Notes: generated from the sequence alone by a model not told the origin. A stretch of 64,000 nucleotides of DNA from Chitinophaga sp. sic0106 (GCF_019219075.1 NZ_JAHUWJ010000004.1:310001-374000); one strand, 5' to 3'; positions 46,001 through 55,900 are shown, counted from the stretch's first letter. Translations and numbers: made by a program.

Positions 46001-46438
46001 AACGGTGGCAGCGGCACCGGCGTAGTCAATTTTACGGAGTACCTGGTAACCGGTAACCACCACCTCACCCATGTTGGTGCTAGGGCTCAGGGCAATCTGA
46101 ATGCGGTTGGCGTTGGTAACAGTAAACTCTTTCGCTTTAAAACCAACCATGGAAATGATGAGGGTAGTTCCCGGGGCTACATTTTTCAGTACGAAGGCGC
46201 CGTTTCCGTCCGCGATGGCTCCCTGATTAGTACCCTTGATTTGAATACTTGCGCCGGGCAATGGGTTTCCTTTTTCATCCCTAACGACGCCCTGCAGGTC
46301 CAGCAGCGTCACATGGTACCCTGCTGTACCTGCCGCCGGCAAAGGGGCCGGCGTACTGGCCATCACGGTACTACTGCATAGTAGTTGGGTAATCACTACA
46401 CAGCATAGGCTGGGAAAATGTGTAACTGATTGTTTCAT
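43049..46438 (-). CDS. susC: SusC/RagA family TonB-dependent transporter without STN domain
   Basis: A 1129-residue outer-membrane transporter. The ATG at 46438 gives the signal peptide; the 60 codons before it are not homologous. The mature part starts directly with a CarboxypepD_reg domain (DLQGVVRDEKGNPLPGASIQI), then GEVVVTGYQVLRKID, the plug with ITVLKDATATAMYGTRAVNG, and the barrel ending SLSLSAGF. The absence of an STN domain fits the lack of a sigma/anti-sigma pair here, so control differs from the 31-39 kb locus. Partner genes suggest peptide or glycopeptide import. Confidence 0.93.
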   Translation of the reverse strand: MKQSVTHFPSLCCVVITQLLCSSTVMASTPAPLPAAGTAGYHVTLLDLQGVVRDEKGNPLPGASIQIKGTNQGAIADGNGAFVLKNVAPGTTLIISMVGFKAKEFTVTNANRIQIALSPSTNMGEVVVTGYQVLRKIDYAGAAATVKVKDIQVPSIGTLDKMLQGQVAGVAIVNTSSVFGTAPKIRVRGSASISGINEPLWVLDGVPLDAPLNIVPSELYAGNARNLLASALANVNPDDIEDITVLKDATATAMYGTRAVNGVIVINTKRAQKSAPLRVNYTFNGTLSLKPSIQDFDVLNSKDQVELNQEMFTVYDSYIQNFAAATTGPYAKLQDQYNRNEITEEQLRQKIRDIKLVNTDWFDVLYKNSLTQQHAVSVSGGTKKTSTRLSLSYYNDPGKTIGEYAKRYTANLVNGWQVTKKFQAELMLKYAYRDQRQPGTEVNPFIYARDASRAARPYDDNGEFEWYKKGYANFNIINEINTNYIKLENNDFATQLNLTYNITPKLKATALGNIRFSNSTINEIQTANSNYAGQYKADAFRILEANERLYKRPGSPSYELPQSVLPEGGILDREDVSSRYFTLRGQLDWIAFETKKHKLALMGGMEVTQNKQSANFRRNYGYMEGSDQFAAAPLAYDRLLLSTSLFDDEKVMYNGRNLLQGASSYINDFTRNAVSYYSSLSYNYMGKYVLDASLRNDATNISGRASRNRFLPTWAVGGAWNFTEEQFMKAAENVISGGKLRISYGLRGNAGYRGPEMVAYNQPIIRPSFPEYNVSGVNIVESENASLEFEKEYMFSTGIDFTLFDRLDFTVNYYNRKNFDLVGYRQVQSSSGYLTKLFNWADMRNRGYEASLNIRPIKVVGEFKWSGMVNVGYNKNEVLSDYQGNNPSIFDATASDGFPRQGMPLTGLYGFKFAGLNDQGLATYYDAKGGKVYGFPNASRDLSNIVYLGSRDPMYSGGFTSNFNYKNWTLGVSFVFNTGNVVRKAEYYKGGTLNSLYRDDKNQVGDFAYRWRSKGDEQFTKIPRLLVREDMDDYINLGFFDESVFGIYNRSDIRTINASFLRLRNIMLQYNFAKFARSLKMQNLTAGLEASNLAVFASGKFNGVDPETVLTGMNMPPVKSFTLSLSAGF

Positions 46439-47324
46439 AATTACCGGATATTTAAATAGAACTTGAATGCCGAGATGTAATGGTATAGGCATGGACACAG
46501 CTTCGTTACTCCCAGCAACAGGCGGGGTAATTTCCTCCGGTATCATCAAGCCAATAATTTCGATTCTGGTAGCAGCGCTATCGTTGTTATCTGCCAACCG
46601 GCGGCTGGCAACTTTCATCCATTGGGATCATACTTTGTTTCAAATAGCCAGTCATATAGGCAAATCCATTCTACAGTGCTTCATACAGTTTAAATACGTA
46701 TATGCGTCTACGTTTAACATGCTCACGGGGTACAACAGCACAGCCGCACCGGAATTGCTTCCAGGCAGACAGGTCAGACAAATTTGTGCGGGTACATCTC
46801 TTAAAATGATGAACGAGCGACGTTAGATTTGGTTGTTAAGCTTTCATTATTGGGTATGTAACCATTGCTACATAAGCCATAGGTTGCTTCGTATTTAAAT
46901 ATACGAAAAAGGAACGCGATAAAGTCACTTTTTATTATATTGATTGTAAAGGGAATATGTTAAACGGAGCATAAGGAGGATTTCTGGTGTAGGCGTTTAC
47001 GTTTGAAGCAAGGCATGGGCGGAATGCTTTTAAAGGACCAGGCGCAGCAAGCGGGTGGCTGCTGCGGGGACTTTGCAGTGGTGTAACCGGGGAATTAAGT
47101 CTCTTCCTGAATAATAAAAAGAAACATGATAAAAAAGAATCCTATTTATCATGATAGGGAGGTTTCCTAGTCATTTTTTTTTGACCTGTATTTTATTTGA
47201 ATGACACCTTCGGTGTCATTGGGGGTGGTTCCGCGCTTCGCGCGGAGCACTCTGGACAACACTAGAATAAAAAACGGCCACCCGAAGGCAGCCGCTCTTT
47301 ACACAACTAGTATTTAAAACCATA
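46439..47324. other. Long intergenic region upstream of the second susC
   Basis: 886 bases with no credible gene; the plus-strand frame at 46467-46826 has unconvincing composition and no start context. It includes the leader of the SusC operon and, at 47200-47248, a pair of hairpins downstream of the EF-hand gene. No exact -7 element for the SusC operon was found. Confidence 0.5.
47200..47248 (-). terminator. Paired TTC-loop hairpins after the EF-hand gene
   Basis: First: AATGACACC-TTC-GGTGTCATT (47200-47220), perfect. Second: a 9-bp stem with one G-T pair around CCGCGC-TTC-GCGCGG (47228-47248). They lie 77-125 bases past the EF-hand stop codon at 47325. Confidence 0.55.
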
Positions 47325-47663
47325 TTACTTACGGCCGCCGTCTTTCTGACGCGGACCACCCTGAGGAGGATTGGCTTTTCTGTAAGCCTGCAGTTCTTCC
47401 TTGGTCAGGAAACCATCTTTATCTGCGTCGATGGCTGCAAAATTCTCACTCAGTCTGGAAGTTCTTTTATCTTCTTTCGCTGCAGCTTCCACTTCTGCTT
47501 TGCTCAGCTTACCGTCGTTATCGGTGTCAATTTTTTTGAAGAAACCTTCACGGTCGCCGCGAGGTTTTTCCTGCTGTGGCTGTTGAGGTTGCTGTGCGTA
47601 AGTTTCTACAGTAAAAAAGGTGGCGCCCATTAACAAACCTGCTACAAATAATTGCTTCATCAT
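47325..47663 (-). CDS. Secreted EF-hand calcium-binding protein
   Basis: A 112-residue exported protein: signal peptide ending TYAQ, a Pro/Gln-rich linker (QQPQQPQQEKPRG), then two EF-hand loops, Asp46-Glu57 (DTDNDGKLSKAE) and Asp79-Glu90 (DADKDGFLTKEE). Both loops have the canonical calcium ligands at positions 1, 3, 5 and 12. The C-terminus is Lys/Gly/Pro-rich. The start at 47663 (MMKQLF) is chosen for the signal peptide; an upstream ATG at 47723 would hide it. It probably buffers or senses calcium in the periplasm or at the surface. Confidence 0.87.
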   Translation of the reverse strand: MMKQLFVAGLLMGATFFTVETYAQQPQQPQQEKPRGDREGFFKKIDTDNDGKLSKAEVEAAAKEDKRTSRLSENFAAIDADKDGFLTKEELQAYRKANPPQGGPRQKDGGRK

Positions 47664-48103
47664 AATTTTTGATTTTGAGTGTTTGAGATGATGTTGTTTT
47701 TCCTGATAGTGACTAGTCAGCATATCTGGTTTGTTATTTAGATATAGCCAAATTAAGGAAGTTTAAAGTGCAAAGTACCGGGGGTAACAGCAGTCGGCCG
47801 CATGCCAAATGTTAAGAAAAACCTGCAATATAGATCTGTGGTATATTTCGGGAGATGTAAGCGCTGCTGGCGAACGCCTGCTCTTAACGCTATTTAACAG
47901 TAGTTGACAGTGTTTAACAGTCTGCCCGAAATTCTACTGCTGAAGGCAGTAGAATTTCGGGCAAGGTGGCGCATCTGCGCCCCTGCCCCCACCTGGAAAA
48001 GAAAGTGAAATATACCAACCGGATGCCCATAAATTTCAAATTCGTACTTGCGCATCTACATAATTACTAGTAATTTAATCCTCCATAAGGAATCCACGTT
48101 TTT
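47664..48103. other. Divergent intergenic region with orphan hairpin
   Basis: 440 bases between the divergent EF-hand and AraC genes with no credible gene. It has repeated TTTAACAG/TTGACAG units around 47889-47919 and a perfect 18-bp hairpin (47923-47940 / 47946-47963), followed by a GC-rich hairpin region near 47966-47997. Confidence 0.5.
47923..47963. terminator. Perfect 18-bp hairpin not adjacent to any gene end
   Basis: Arms 47923-47940 and 47946-47963 are exact reverse complements with a TGAAG loop. Both flanking genes start, rather than end, on either side, so it would terminate an unannotated transcript or act in the leader of the AraC gene. Confidence 0.55.
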
Positions 48104-49060
48104 ATGCAACCAAACAGCAGCCAACTGGCCGAAAAAGAGACCGAGAACAAAAAAGGCTCGCACAAGAATATCTGGTATGGCATTGGTCGCCACCGGATAG
48201 AAATACCCAAAACCGTACTGAAAGCTAAAGTACAAAGCAACGACCTGATGAAGGCCTTGCACATCCGCTCCATAGGCTATTATCCTAAAGCGCAGGACCA
48301 TTACACCTACCGGAAAAAAGGATTACCGGAAAACTTCCTTTTCTTTTGTGTAGATGGTCATGGCTGGTACCAGGTAAATGGAAAGCGTTATGAAGTAGGC
48401 CCTAATGAGTCATTCATCCTGCCGCAAAACATAGAGCACGCCTACGGGAGCAGCGAGGATAATCCCTGGAGTATTTACTGGATTCACTTTGGCGGGGATG
48501 CCCTGCTGGAATTCAACCGTATGCAGGCGGTACAAAAATATCTGGAGCCACATTACATCAAAAACAATGGCGACATCATTCCGCTGTTTAACAAAATATA
48601 CAAATCGCTGGAACTGGGGTATAGTCTCGATAACCTCGTGTATGCCAACATGGGCCTGGTGCAATACCTCAACCTCTTCATCTACAACACCCGCCATTAC
48701 GAGGCTACGCTTACTGATAAATCTGATTGTGTGGATAATGCCATCCTGTATATGCAACAACGCATCAATGATAAAATTTCATTGAACGAGCTGGGCAAGC
48801 AGTATAATTATTCGGTGTCCAGGTTTTCAAATTTATTTAAGCAGAAAACAGGGTATGCGCCGATCGATTATTTCGTACAGTTAAAGATGCAGAAGGCTTG
48901 TCAGCAGCTGGATTTCACGACCCGCTCTGTAAAGGACATTGCTTTCAGCATGGGATTTGACGACCCTTACTATTTTTCCAGGCGCTTCCGTGCAGTGATT
49001 GGGATGTCGCCCAAAAAGTACCGGCTGCTCAACAACGACCAGCGCAAATCTCCTTCCTGA
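48104..49060 (+). CDS. AraC family regulator with cupin sensor domain
   Basis: A 318-residue regulator. The N-terminal AraC-type cupin (about 60-150: LFFCVDGHGWYQVNGKRYEV, FILPQNIEHAYGS, WSIYWIHFGGD) senses a sugar in this subgroup. The C-terminal domain has two HTH motifs (ISLNELGKQYNYSVSRFSNLF; KDIAFSMGFDDPYYFSRRFR) and ends GMSPKKYR. It is 34 bases upstream of the esterase gene on the same strand and faces the 50.6-64 kb glycosidase operon, so it is a good candidate for its pectin-responsive activator. Confidence 0.9.
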   Translation: MQPNSSQLAEKETENKKGSHKNIWYGIGRHRIEIPKTVLKAKVQSNDLMKALHIRSIGYYPKAQDHYTYRKKGLPENFLFFCVDGHGWYQVNGKRYEVGPNESFILPQNIEHAYGSSEDNPWSIYWIHFGGDALLEFNRMQAVQKYLEPHYIKNNGDIIPLFNKIYKSLELGYSLDNLVYANMGLVQYLNLFIYNTRHYEATLTDKSDCVDNAILYMQQRINDKISLNELGKQYNYSVSRFSNLFKQKTGYAPIDYFVQLKMQKACQQLDFTTRSVKDIAFSMGFDDPYYFSRRFRAVIGMSPKKYRLLNNDQRKSPS

Positions 49061-49094
49061 ACACATTCATTTGCCAATAATACAATACGAAAAC

Positions 49095-50534
49095 ATGCAT
49101 TTTATTTCGCGATTCAAACCACTGATGTTACTGTTGGCGCTGCCACTGCTGTTACAGGTACAGCGTGCAGCCGCTACCGTTAAACTGCCGTATTTTTTTG
49201 GAAACAATATGGTATTGCAGCAACAAACCAATGCCGCTATCTGGGGCTGGGCCAAACCCAATAGTACCGTGACTGTTACTACTTCCTGGAACAAGAAAAA
49301 GTATTCACAACAGGCGGATGCCGCTGGTAAATGGAAACTACAGGTGGCTACCCCTGCGGCTGGCGGCCCTTACGACATCACCATTTCCGATGGTAGTCCA
49401 CTCACCCTTAAAAATGTATTGATCGGGGAAGTATGGCTTTGCAGCGGGCAGTCCAACATGGAAATGCCGATGAAAGGCTTTAAGGATCAGCCCATCATCG
49501 GCTCCAACGATGCCATTTTCAGCTCTCCTAACGAGCAGCTGCGCCTGTTCACCCTGCCGAGAGCAGTTACCGGCGCACCGCTGGACACCTGCAAACAAAG
49601 TGAGTGGAAAGCTGCCGAACCGGAATCAGTGACTAACTTCAGCGCCACGGCTTATTATTTTGGCAGGTTATTACAACAGCGCCTGAAAGTTCCCATTGGC
49701 CTGGTATGCATCAGCTATGGCGGTTCTCCGGCAGAAGCCTTTATGAGCACCAGCGCATTGCAGCAATTCACCGATCTTAAAATGCCTGATGCTACTACCA
49801 AGCTGACCAACAAAGTGCCTACCACCCTGTATAATGGCATGTTACATCCTTTTATTGGTTACACCATCAAGGGATGCATCTGGTACCAGGGTGAAACCAA
49901 TGCTGACCGTCCGGCACAGTACGAAACCCTGTTCCCTGCCATGGTAAAATCCTGGAGAAGCGAATTTGGCCAGGGCGATTTCCCTTTCTTCTACGCACAG
50001 ATTGCCCCGTACACTTATGTACAGCATCCTGATCCAAAGCGTGATGAATTCAGAAACTCCGCTTACCTGCGAGATGCACAGCGCAAGGCAGCATCCGCCA
50101 TTCCTAACAGCGGCATGGCCGTACTCCTGGACATAGGGGAATCCAATTGCATTCACCCGGCAGATAAAGAAACCGGCGGTAAGCGCCTGGCTTACCTGGC
50201 ACTGGCAGACACGTACCACCAGAAAGGGTTTGCCAGCGCCAGCCCCGACTTCGACTCCCTGCTGATCAATGGCAACACCGCCACCATTAAGTTTAAGGAT
50301 GCACCTAATGGACTTACTGCTTTCGGTAAGCCATTGACGCAGTTTGAAATTGCCGGCAGTGATAAGAAGTTTTATCCGGCTACCGCGGTAATTAAACAGG
50401 GAACCGTACAGGTGAGCGCAGCGGAAGTGAGCGCCCCGGTGGCAGTGCGTTATGCGTTTAAGGACTTTGTGGTGGGAGATTTGTTTAGTACGGAAGGTTT
50501 TCCGGTGTCCAGCTTCAGAACGGATAACTGGTAG
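49095..50534 (+). CDS. Secreted SGNH carbohydrate acetylesterase (sialate O-acetylesterase family)
   Basis: A 479-residue exported esterase. The ATG at 49095 gives the signal peptide. A short beta-sandwich precedes the SGNH domain: EVWLCSGQSNMEMPM contains the nucleophile Ser, VCISYGGSPAEAFMS the Gly, GCIWYQGETNADRP the Asn block, and NCIHPADKETGGKRLAYLAL the acid/base pair (His in IHP). The family removes O-acetyl groups from sialic acid or, in plant-degrading bacteria, from pectin or xylan. With its glycosidase neighbours, pectin deacetylation is the best guess. Confidence 0.87.
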   Translation: MHFISRFKPLMLLLALPLLLQVQRAAATVKLPYFFGNNMVLQQQTNAAIWGWAKPNSTVTVTTSWNKKKYSQQADAAGKWKLQVATPAAGGPYDITISDGSPLTLKNVLIGEVWLCSGQSNMEMPMKGFKDQPIIGSNDAIFSSPNEQLRLFTLPRAVTGAPLDTCKQSEWKAAEPESVTNFSATAYYFGRLLQQRLKVPIGLVCISYGGSPAEAFMSTSALQQFTDLKMPDATTKLTNKVPTTLYNGMLHPFIGYTIKGCIWYQGETNADRPAQYETLFPAMVKSWRSEFGQGDFPFFYAQIAPYTYVQHPDPKRDEFRNSAYLRDAQRKAASAIPNSGMAVLLDIGESNCIHPADKETGGKRLAYLALADTYHQKGFASASPDFDSLLINGNTATIKFKDAPNGLTAFGKPLTQFEIAGSDKKFYPATAVIKQGTVQVSAAEVSAPVAVRYAFKDFVVGDLFSTEGFPVSSFRTDNW

Positions 50535-50544
50535 TTTTTTTTTA

Positions 50545-50614
50545 CTTTACCGGGGAACCTTCGGTCCCCCGGTAAAGGATTAGGGCCCCGCAAGAAGCGG
50601 GGCCCTAATCCTTT
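50545..50614. terminator. Paired overlapping hairpins between convergent genes
   Basis: First: about 15-bp stem with one mismatch (50545-50559 / 50563-50577) and a TTC loop. Second: a perfect 18-bp stem (50574-50591 / 50597-50614) with an AAGAA loop, overlapping the stop codon of the convergent gene. The two share four bases (AAAG). Confidence 0.72.
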
Positions 50615-52904
50615 AAAGCCGGTTTAGCAGCAATTCAACATCACGTTCCCGCTCCTTAGGTACCACTATTAAACTCACTACCTTCCCATTTTTTAGTGTA
50701 GCCTCTACCGTAGTGTGGTAAGGTGCATGTAATTTAAAATGAACATCTTTATCCGCAGGCCAGCCGGGGAATAGGAGGATGCGCTTATCTATGGTTTGCA
50801 TCAGCATTTCCTGTATGCCAATCATGGCGCTGCCGCCCCAGTTGTGATCAGGTAACCAGTCGAAGCCGGGCCCCCAGAAGGTGGGAAAGCGTTGCGGTCC
50901 CGAAGCCAGTTTTTTTACGGTAAGCTCCCAGGCTTCTTTTCTCAGGCCCAGCCTGGCCGCCCAGATATTATCCTGCTTCCAGCCTATGTGGCTGCGGAAG
51001 CGGATGACGTTGGTATCTTTATGCCAGGTGTTAAGTGCCGTGTCCAGTCCGGGTTTGCCTACGCCGAAGATACCCCACGGAAATACAGGATATAACTGTG
51101 GCGACTCTACGTTATAAATCCTTTCCCAGCTACGCGCCGGTGCGATGGTAACGGCGCCGTATTGGGTGGTATAGCTTAGCTCCGGGATACGACTGCGGAA
51201 TGCTGTCCAGTGTTGCTTTTGTGCTGCACTGAGGTAGCCGGCCGGCAACTCCAGCAGGCGCTTGCTGATAGTTTGCAATGCCGCGATGGTGGACGTAGAG
51301 TTGTACGCCATTTTGTAGGTTTCCGCAGCAGACCCGGGGTACAGGACTAATTTCCCGGCTCCATCCAGCGGCATACGGCCCCTTTGTTTGGCAAGGTACT
51401 GGTAATGCTCATCGAAAAATTGCAGGCAGCTTTCTATAAATGGTATGGTTTCCCGGATGTCTTTTCCCGTGTAGCGCTCCTGCTCCAGCATCATCAAACA
51501 AAACTCCAGCACAGTGTCCCATTCATATTCCAGCCAGGCGTTGTACTCCACTCCTTTGTCGAAATATTCGGGGCGCTTTTGCCCATACTCCGCAAAATCT
51601 GGCAGGCCATAGTTTTCCATTTGTTCTGTAAAGCAGGCGCCGCCATGATTCCAATATACTTTCGACCGGAGCTCGGCTGTGTGTAATAAGCGCAGATAAA
51701 AATTCAGTTGCGGTTGCAGGAGGTCCCAATCGCCGGATCGTATCATTGGGAAATACACCAGGCGCTGGTTCTGGGCGGTATGCAGTCCTCCTCCCCAGTT
51801 GCGGTAATCCGGTGTCAGCTTCATAGCGGTATCAGTATATACCGGATCTACGGTAAACAGCCCTCCATTGAATTTCGTAGGCCAGTAACCGTTAGCGTTA
51901 CACGCTAAGAGGTATCGAAACAATTGATAGTTACGTCCTAATTCCCAGGAGTTTTTTTGCGTGGTTTCTATATAGCTGCGGTTCCAGAACTCCTGCCACC
52001 ATTGCCGATTTTGGTTAATAAGATTTTTATCACCCGCTTTGGCGATCAGGTGTTGTAGTTGCTGCTGCCATTTGCCAATATCCTGCGTTTGCAAACTCGT
52101 AAGTGCCAGCGTAAGTTCGTGTTGCCTGGCAGGCCGTGCGGCATGCAGTTGCCATCCTTTGAAATCCGTGTTTGCGTATATTCCGTTGTAAGTGCCAGCG
52201 GCCTCAAACCCTTTACCATAGAAACTTCCACCAAAAGCGAGGTAGCCCAGCGGATTATACAAACTATCCTTCACTGCGGACAGGCCTTGTTGTATCACCG
52301 TACTGTCGAATATAGTTTTAGCTAGATTGTGATGATAGAACAGCACGCCGTTTTGGGTAAATGCGATACTGTCTTTCCGGATGATATTATTTTTAGGGGC
52401 GGCCCATTTCCAGGAGTTACCAAAATTTTCCCTGGGTGCAACTACCCGATCCTGGTAGCGCCAGCTTTCATAGGCAGCATCCACTGTCACTGGTTTATTG
52501 GCGGTAAGGGCTATATGCGCTACAGGCTGCATCACATCGGCCCAAATTTTAATGGTAGCAGCAACGCCGTTGTCTGTACCTGATACCGTCACATATCCTT
52601 CGCGCAGATGCAACTGTTGCCGGAACTGCCCACCAGTGAAGGGATTGGGTGATAGCTTGATCCGGAGACGCCCTGCTTTCAACAGCCCGTTGTTTTCGTC
52701 CAGGTGGCCGCTGCGCGCCACGTATATGAGCAGGTCGCCTTTTTCCACCCAGATGTTCATGCCGATGTCGCCACCGCCACAGGGCATAGATGCCCCCGCA
52801 TTTTCACCCGGACTATCCCAGATTACATCATAGTCCTGGCTGAACTGCGCCCTTGCAACAGTCGTTTGCAATATAATAATCAGTAGTAGTAATAGATTTC
52901 TCAT
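50613..52904 (-). CDS. DUF5703-type putative glycosidase (GH95-like layout)
   Basis: A 763-residue exported protein. The N-terminal DUF5703 beta-sandwich (DVIWDSPGENAGASMPCGGG) is followed by an (alpha/alpha)6-type region (KFNGGLFTVDPVYTDTAMKL, YWNHGGACFTEQMENYGLPD) and a C-terminal beta domain. This is the layout of GH95 fucosidase/galactosidase relatives; the exact reaction is unknown. It is the last gene of the operon that starts at the right edge, and its ATG overlaps the GH106 stop (ATGA). The window shows no other DUF5703 member. Confidence 0.75.
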   Translation of the reverse strand: MRNLLLLLIIILQTTVARAQFSQDYDVIWDSPGENAGASMPCGGGDIGMNIWVEKGDLLIYVARSGHLDENNGLLKAGRLRIKLSPNPFTGGQFRQQLHLREGYVTVSGTDNGVAATIKIWADVMQPVAHIALTANKPVTVDAAYESWRYQDRVVAPRENFGNSWKWAAPKNNIIRKDSIAFTQNGVLFYHHNLAKTIFDSTVIQQGLSAVKDSLYNPLGYLAFGGSFYGKGFEAAGTYNGIYANTDFKGWQLHAARPARQHELTLALTSLQTQDIGKWQQQLQHLIAKAGDKNLINQNRQWWQEFWNRSYIETTQKNSWELGRNYQLFRYLLACNANGYWPTKFNGGLFTVDPVYTDTAMKLTPDYRNWGGGLHTAQNQRLVYFPMIRSGDWDLLQPQLNFYLRLLHTAELRSKVYWNHGGACFTEQMENYGLPDFAEYGQKRPEYFDKGVEYNAWLEYEWDTVLEFCLMMLEQERYTGKDIRETIPFIESCLQFFDEHYQYLAKQRGRMPLDGAGKLVLYPGSAAETYKMAYNSTSTIAALQTISKRLLELPAGYLSAAQKQHWTAFRSRIPELSYTTQYGAVTIAPARSWERIYNVESPQLYPVFPWGIFGVGKPGLDTALNTWHKDTNVIRFRSHIGWKQDNIWAARLGLRKEAWELTVKKLASGPQRFPTFWGPGFDWLPDHNWGGSAMIGIQEMLMQTIDKRILLFPGWPADKDVHFKLHAPYHTTVEATLKNGKVVSLIVVPKERERDVELLLNRL

Positions 52905-55900
52905 TCCATCAACAATTGTACATTCCCTATAATCCCAGCTGGCAGCAGCGTTTCGTCTTTAAAGCGATATGGAGCGGTGGTGTAGGTGACCCGTTGGTTT
53001 GCGGGCAGGTAATGATCCCATATCAAACGGTTATGCCAGGTATTACTTACGGTTATTTCCAAGGTATTCGTCCCTGCTTTTATCGCCTTTGAAACATCCA
53101 GGCGGTAAGGCGGCGTCCATAGTGTGCCGCATTCCATTCCATTAATTGTCACAGTGGCAATATTAAAGATACTGTCTGCCAGGAGATGATATTGTTTTTT
53201 CTGATCAGTGGCAGGTATATTAAATGTCGTCCTGTACACGGCGGTTCCGGAGTAATATTTTACCGCTGAATCGGGCTGTTGGGTCCAGCTGCGCAGGGCG
53301 TCTACTTGCAGTGCTGCGGCAGGGCCACCATTGGCCACGTCGAAGGTCAGCTGCCATGGCAATCGAAGCGCGACCGGCGTCTGCAAGCTCGCCCGTACTG
53401 GCCACTTTTCCTGGCGGCGTTTAGCATCTCTATAAAATATAACAAAAACAGCCTGGGCGGGTGCGAGTAATAATTGTACTGCACTGTCTTTAGTAATCCC
53501 AGGTTTGGAAACTTCTTTGGTTACCGGGTCCCAGATCTCCGGTGTGCCATGCCGCCCTCGAAAACGGATCTGCGGCTGCTGCGTGTAGCCCTGCTGGTTA
53601 GCCACAAAGTAAATATCTGCTTCCGGCGTATTACGGTGCGACCATGCTACACTTCCTTGCCCGGTGAGCACTTCCACATCCCGCGGAATGCCCAGCACAG
53701 CCAGGGAAGTATCCTTGAACGGCACTGGAATCACTTTGGAACGGATAGCAGCAAACAGCTGTTGTAATTCCGCCTCCTCATCATTGAGCCCAATACCCTG
53801 TACACGGGTAGCAGGGTTTAGCATGACCTTAGCGCCAGCGTTCACCAGCTGCAACAGTTTTTTAGCCACTGGCACCGACCACAGGCCGGCATCCGGCATG
53901 AGCGGGTGTGTGTCGGGAAATACCAGCACCGCATAACTGGCGCCGCCAGGCAGTACTACTCTCCCATCTTTCACTGACATTTTCAGCAATGCATCGGGGT
54001 TGAAGCTGTCGTAGGAATAGCCTCGCAGCGCATCTATCCATTTATCAGGATCGGCCATGTTTGCAGCATGCGACACGCCTTCCGGCATGGTGCGCATTGG
54101 CTGCCCTTTATTTTCCAGTCGCAACTTTTCACTTTGCACGCGCGCGCTGCCAAATAAGCCGGGCAGTGCCTCCACGAACCTGTCTGGCGTAAGGGAGCGG
54201 CGTGGCAGCTGCGAACCGCTGAAAACAGCGATATCCGCTACGGGACGGCCCTGCTGCAACATCGCCTGACAACGGGTGATATAGTCAATCCAGGCGCGAC
54301 TCTGGTTAAACCAGGTTTGATCGCGCTGGTAATAAAGCCCTACTCCGTCCAGTGTCATACCGGGGCGACGGTTCATCCAGGGGTTATGGGAAAACACATG
54401 CATCACCATGCGATTCACGCCTAGAGCCAGGTTGCGGTCGCCCGTGATTTTTAAGCTACCGGGGTGCTCACTCCAATCCATGCGCAAGGTGGTAAAGGCC
54501 TCTGCCTGTACAATGTTTTTTCCGTAGATATGCGCGCCACTGATCGCATCCAGCATATCATTGGGCTTATCGTGGGTGGGACTGTTAAACCAAAACTCAC
54601 CCATGGGGATGTCCGCATACTGATAATGCAGCATCCCATCACCCATCATAACAGGCGCCACGCTTTCCGTACTGAATTTACAGCCAACGGCATGGGCGCG
54701 CCCAGCCAGCGTTTTGAAAAACACCTCGCTGATCAGGTCTGCAATGGTTTGCCGCACATCATGTAATACTTTTTCGGACACAGCAGCACTTTCCACGGGG
54801 ATGCCTGCCATAACGGGCAGATAAGGCAGCAGGTTGTAACCTCTGCGTTTACGGAACTCCTGTGGAAATTGCAGTGACCAGTTCTGACTACCACATTCCC
54901 AGCTATCTATGTACAATGTTTTCAGTACTTCTTTAGCCAGCGCCGGATCAGTTTTATTAAAGGCCTGGGCAAACCAGTTATCGAACTGTTTATTAATAGC
55001 AGCGGTGCTGAACTTATCACATTCCAAGCCTTTGCCAGCGCCACCCGTATAGTTGACTTCCCCGGTGGAGGTATGGCCCATTCTAACAATGACCCAGTTA
55101 CCCGCCGGCGGTTGCCAGTGGAGTGTTCCGTCAGGTTGCAGTTTATCCGTGAGCGTTATAATATTTTTGAGCGGCACGGCGTCCTGTACCTCTTCGGCGG
55201 TAGTGCCGGGAGTGGCACGCCAGATGCTGCCATTCTTGCCTTCGAAGCCATTGATGGTTGATTCATCGTTGAGGAGGATGCCGGTTACCTTCAGGGTAGG
55301 TTTCCATTTGGCAGCGTCCAGGTCTTCCGCCCCAGCCACTGCGCCTGCTTTTTCATACACCAGCCGGAAATATTTTGCGGTGGTAGCAGGCACGCTATAC
55401 GTATAACCTTGTACGTTATCCTTCCAGCCATGGCGGGCAGGCACAAATTTTTTTATGGTCCGGAACTGCTTGCCGTCGTTGCTGCATTGTAGAGTGAGTC
55501 GCTGGGCGGGGTAGTTATTACCGCCGGTTTCAATATGGACCGACCTCACCGTGTAAGGCTGCGCGTACGTATACTGAATCCAGCAATCGCCCTCGGATCT
55601 GAAGGTTTTTTTATTCCCCGGCAGAATGAGGAAATCAGCCGGGGCTCCGGTACTGCTGGTAATCTGTGGTGTGGGCTGCGAATGTGGTGCTGCTAACGGA
55701 TAAGCATATACGGCAATATCTTTATAGTAACCTTCACGGGTTAATGGTTGCGCTAATTTAACCGGGCCGCCGTTAGTATAGGTTTTAGTCCACACCACCT
55801 GCTGCATGGATTCCGCTGGTGTGATCCAGGGGCCGCCAGCAGCTGAAAAGCCATCGCTCACGTGCATGCCCAGCTCCAGGCCAAGCCTTTTGGCTTCCTG

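Noticed and set aside
31143..46438. Whether the two SusCD loci are recent duplicates
   Set aside because: One SusC has an STN domain and the other does not, the SusD proteins differ in length and sequence, and their partner genes are different.
46467..46826. Plus-strand frame of 119 codons upstream of the second susC
   Set aside because: No recognisable domain, signal peptide or start context, and it overlaps the leader of the divergent susC operon. Treated as non-coding.
47015..47086. 23-codon frame with a Gly-Gly-Cys-Cys-Gly stretch that resembles a small peptide precursor
   Set aside because: No modification or export genes are near, no promoter is seen, and frames this short are expected by chance.
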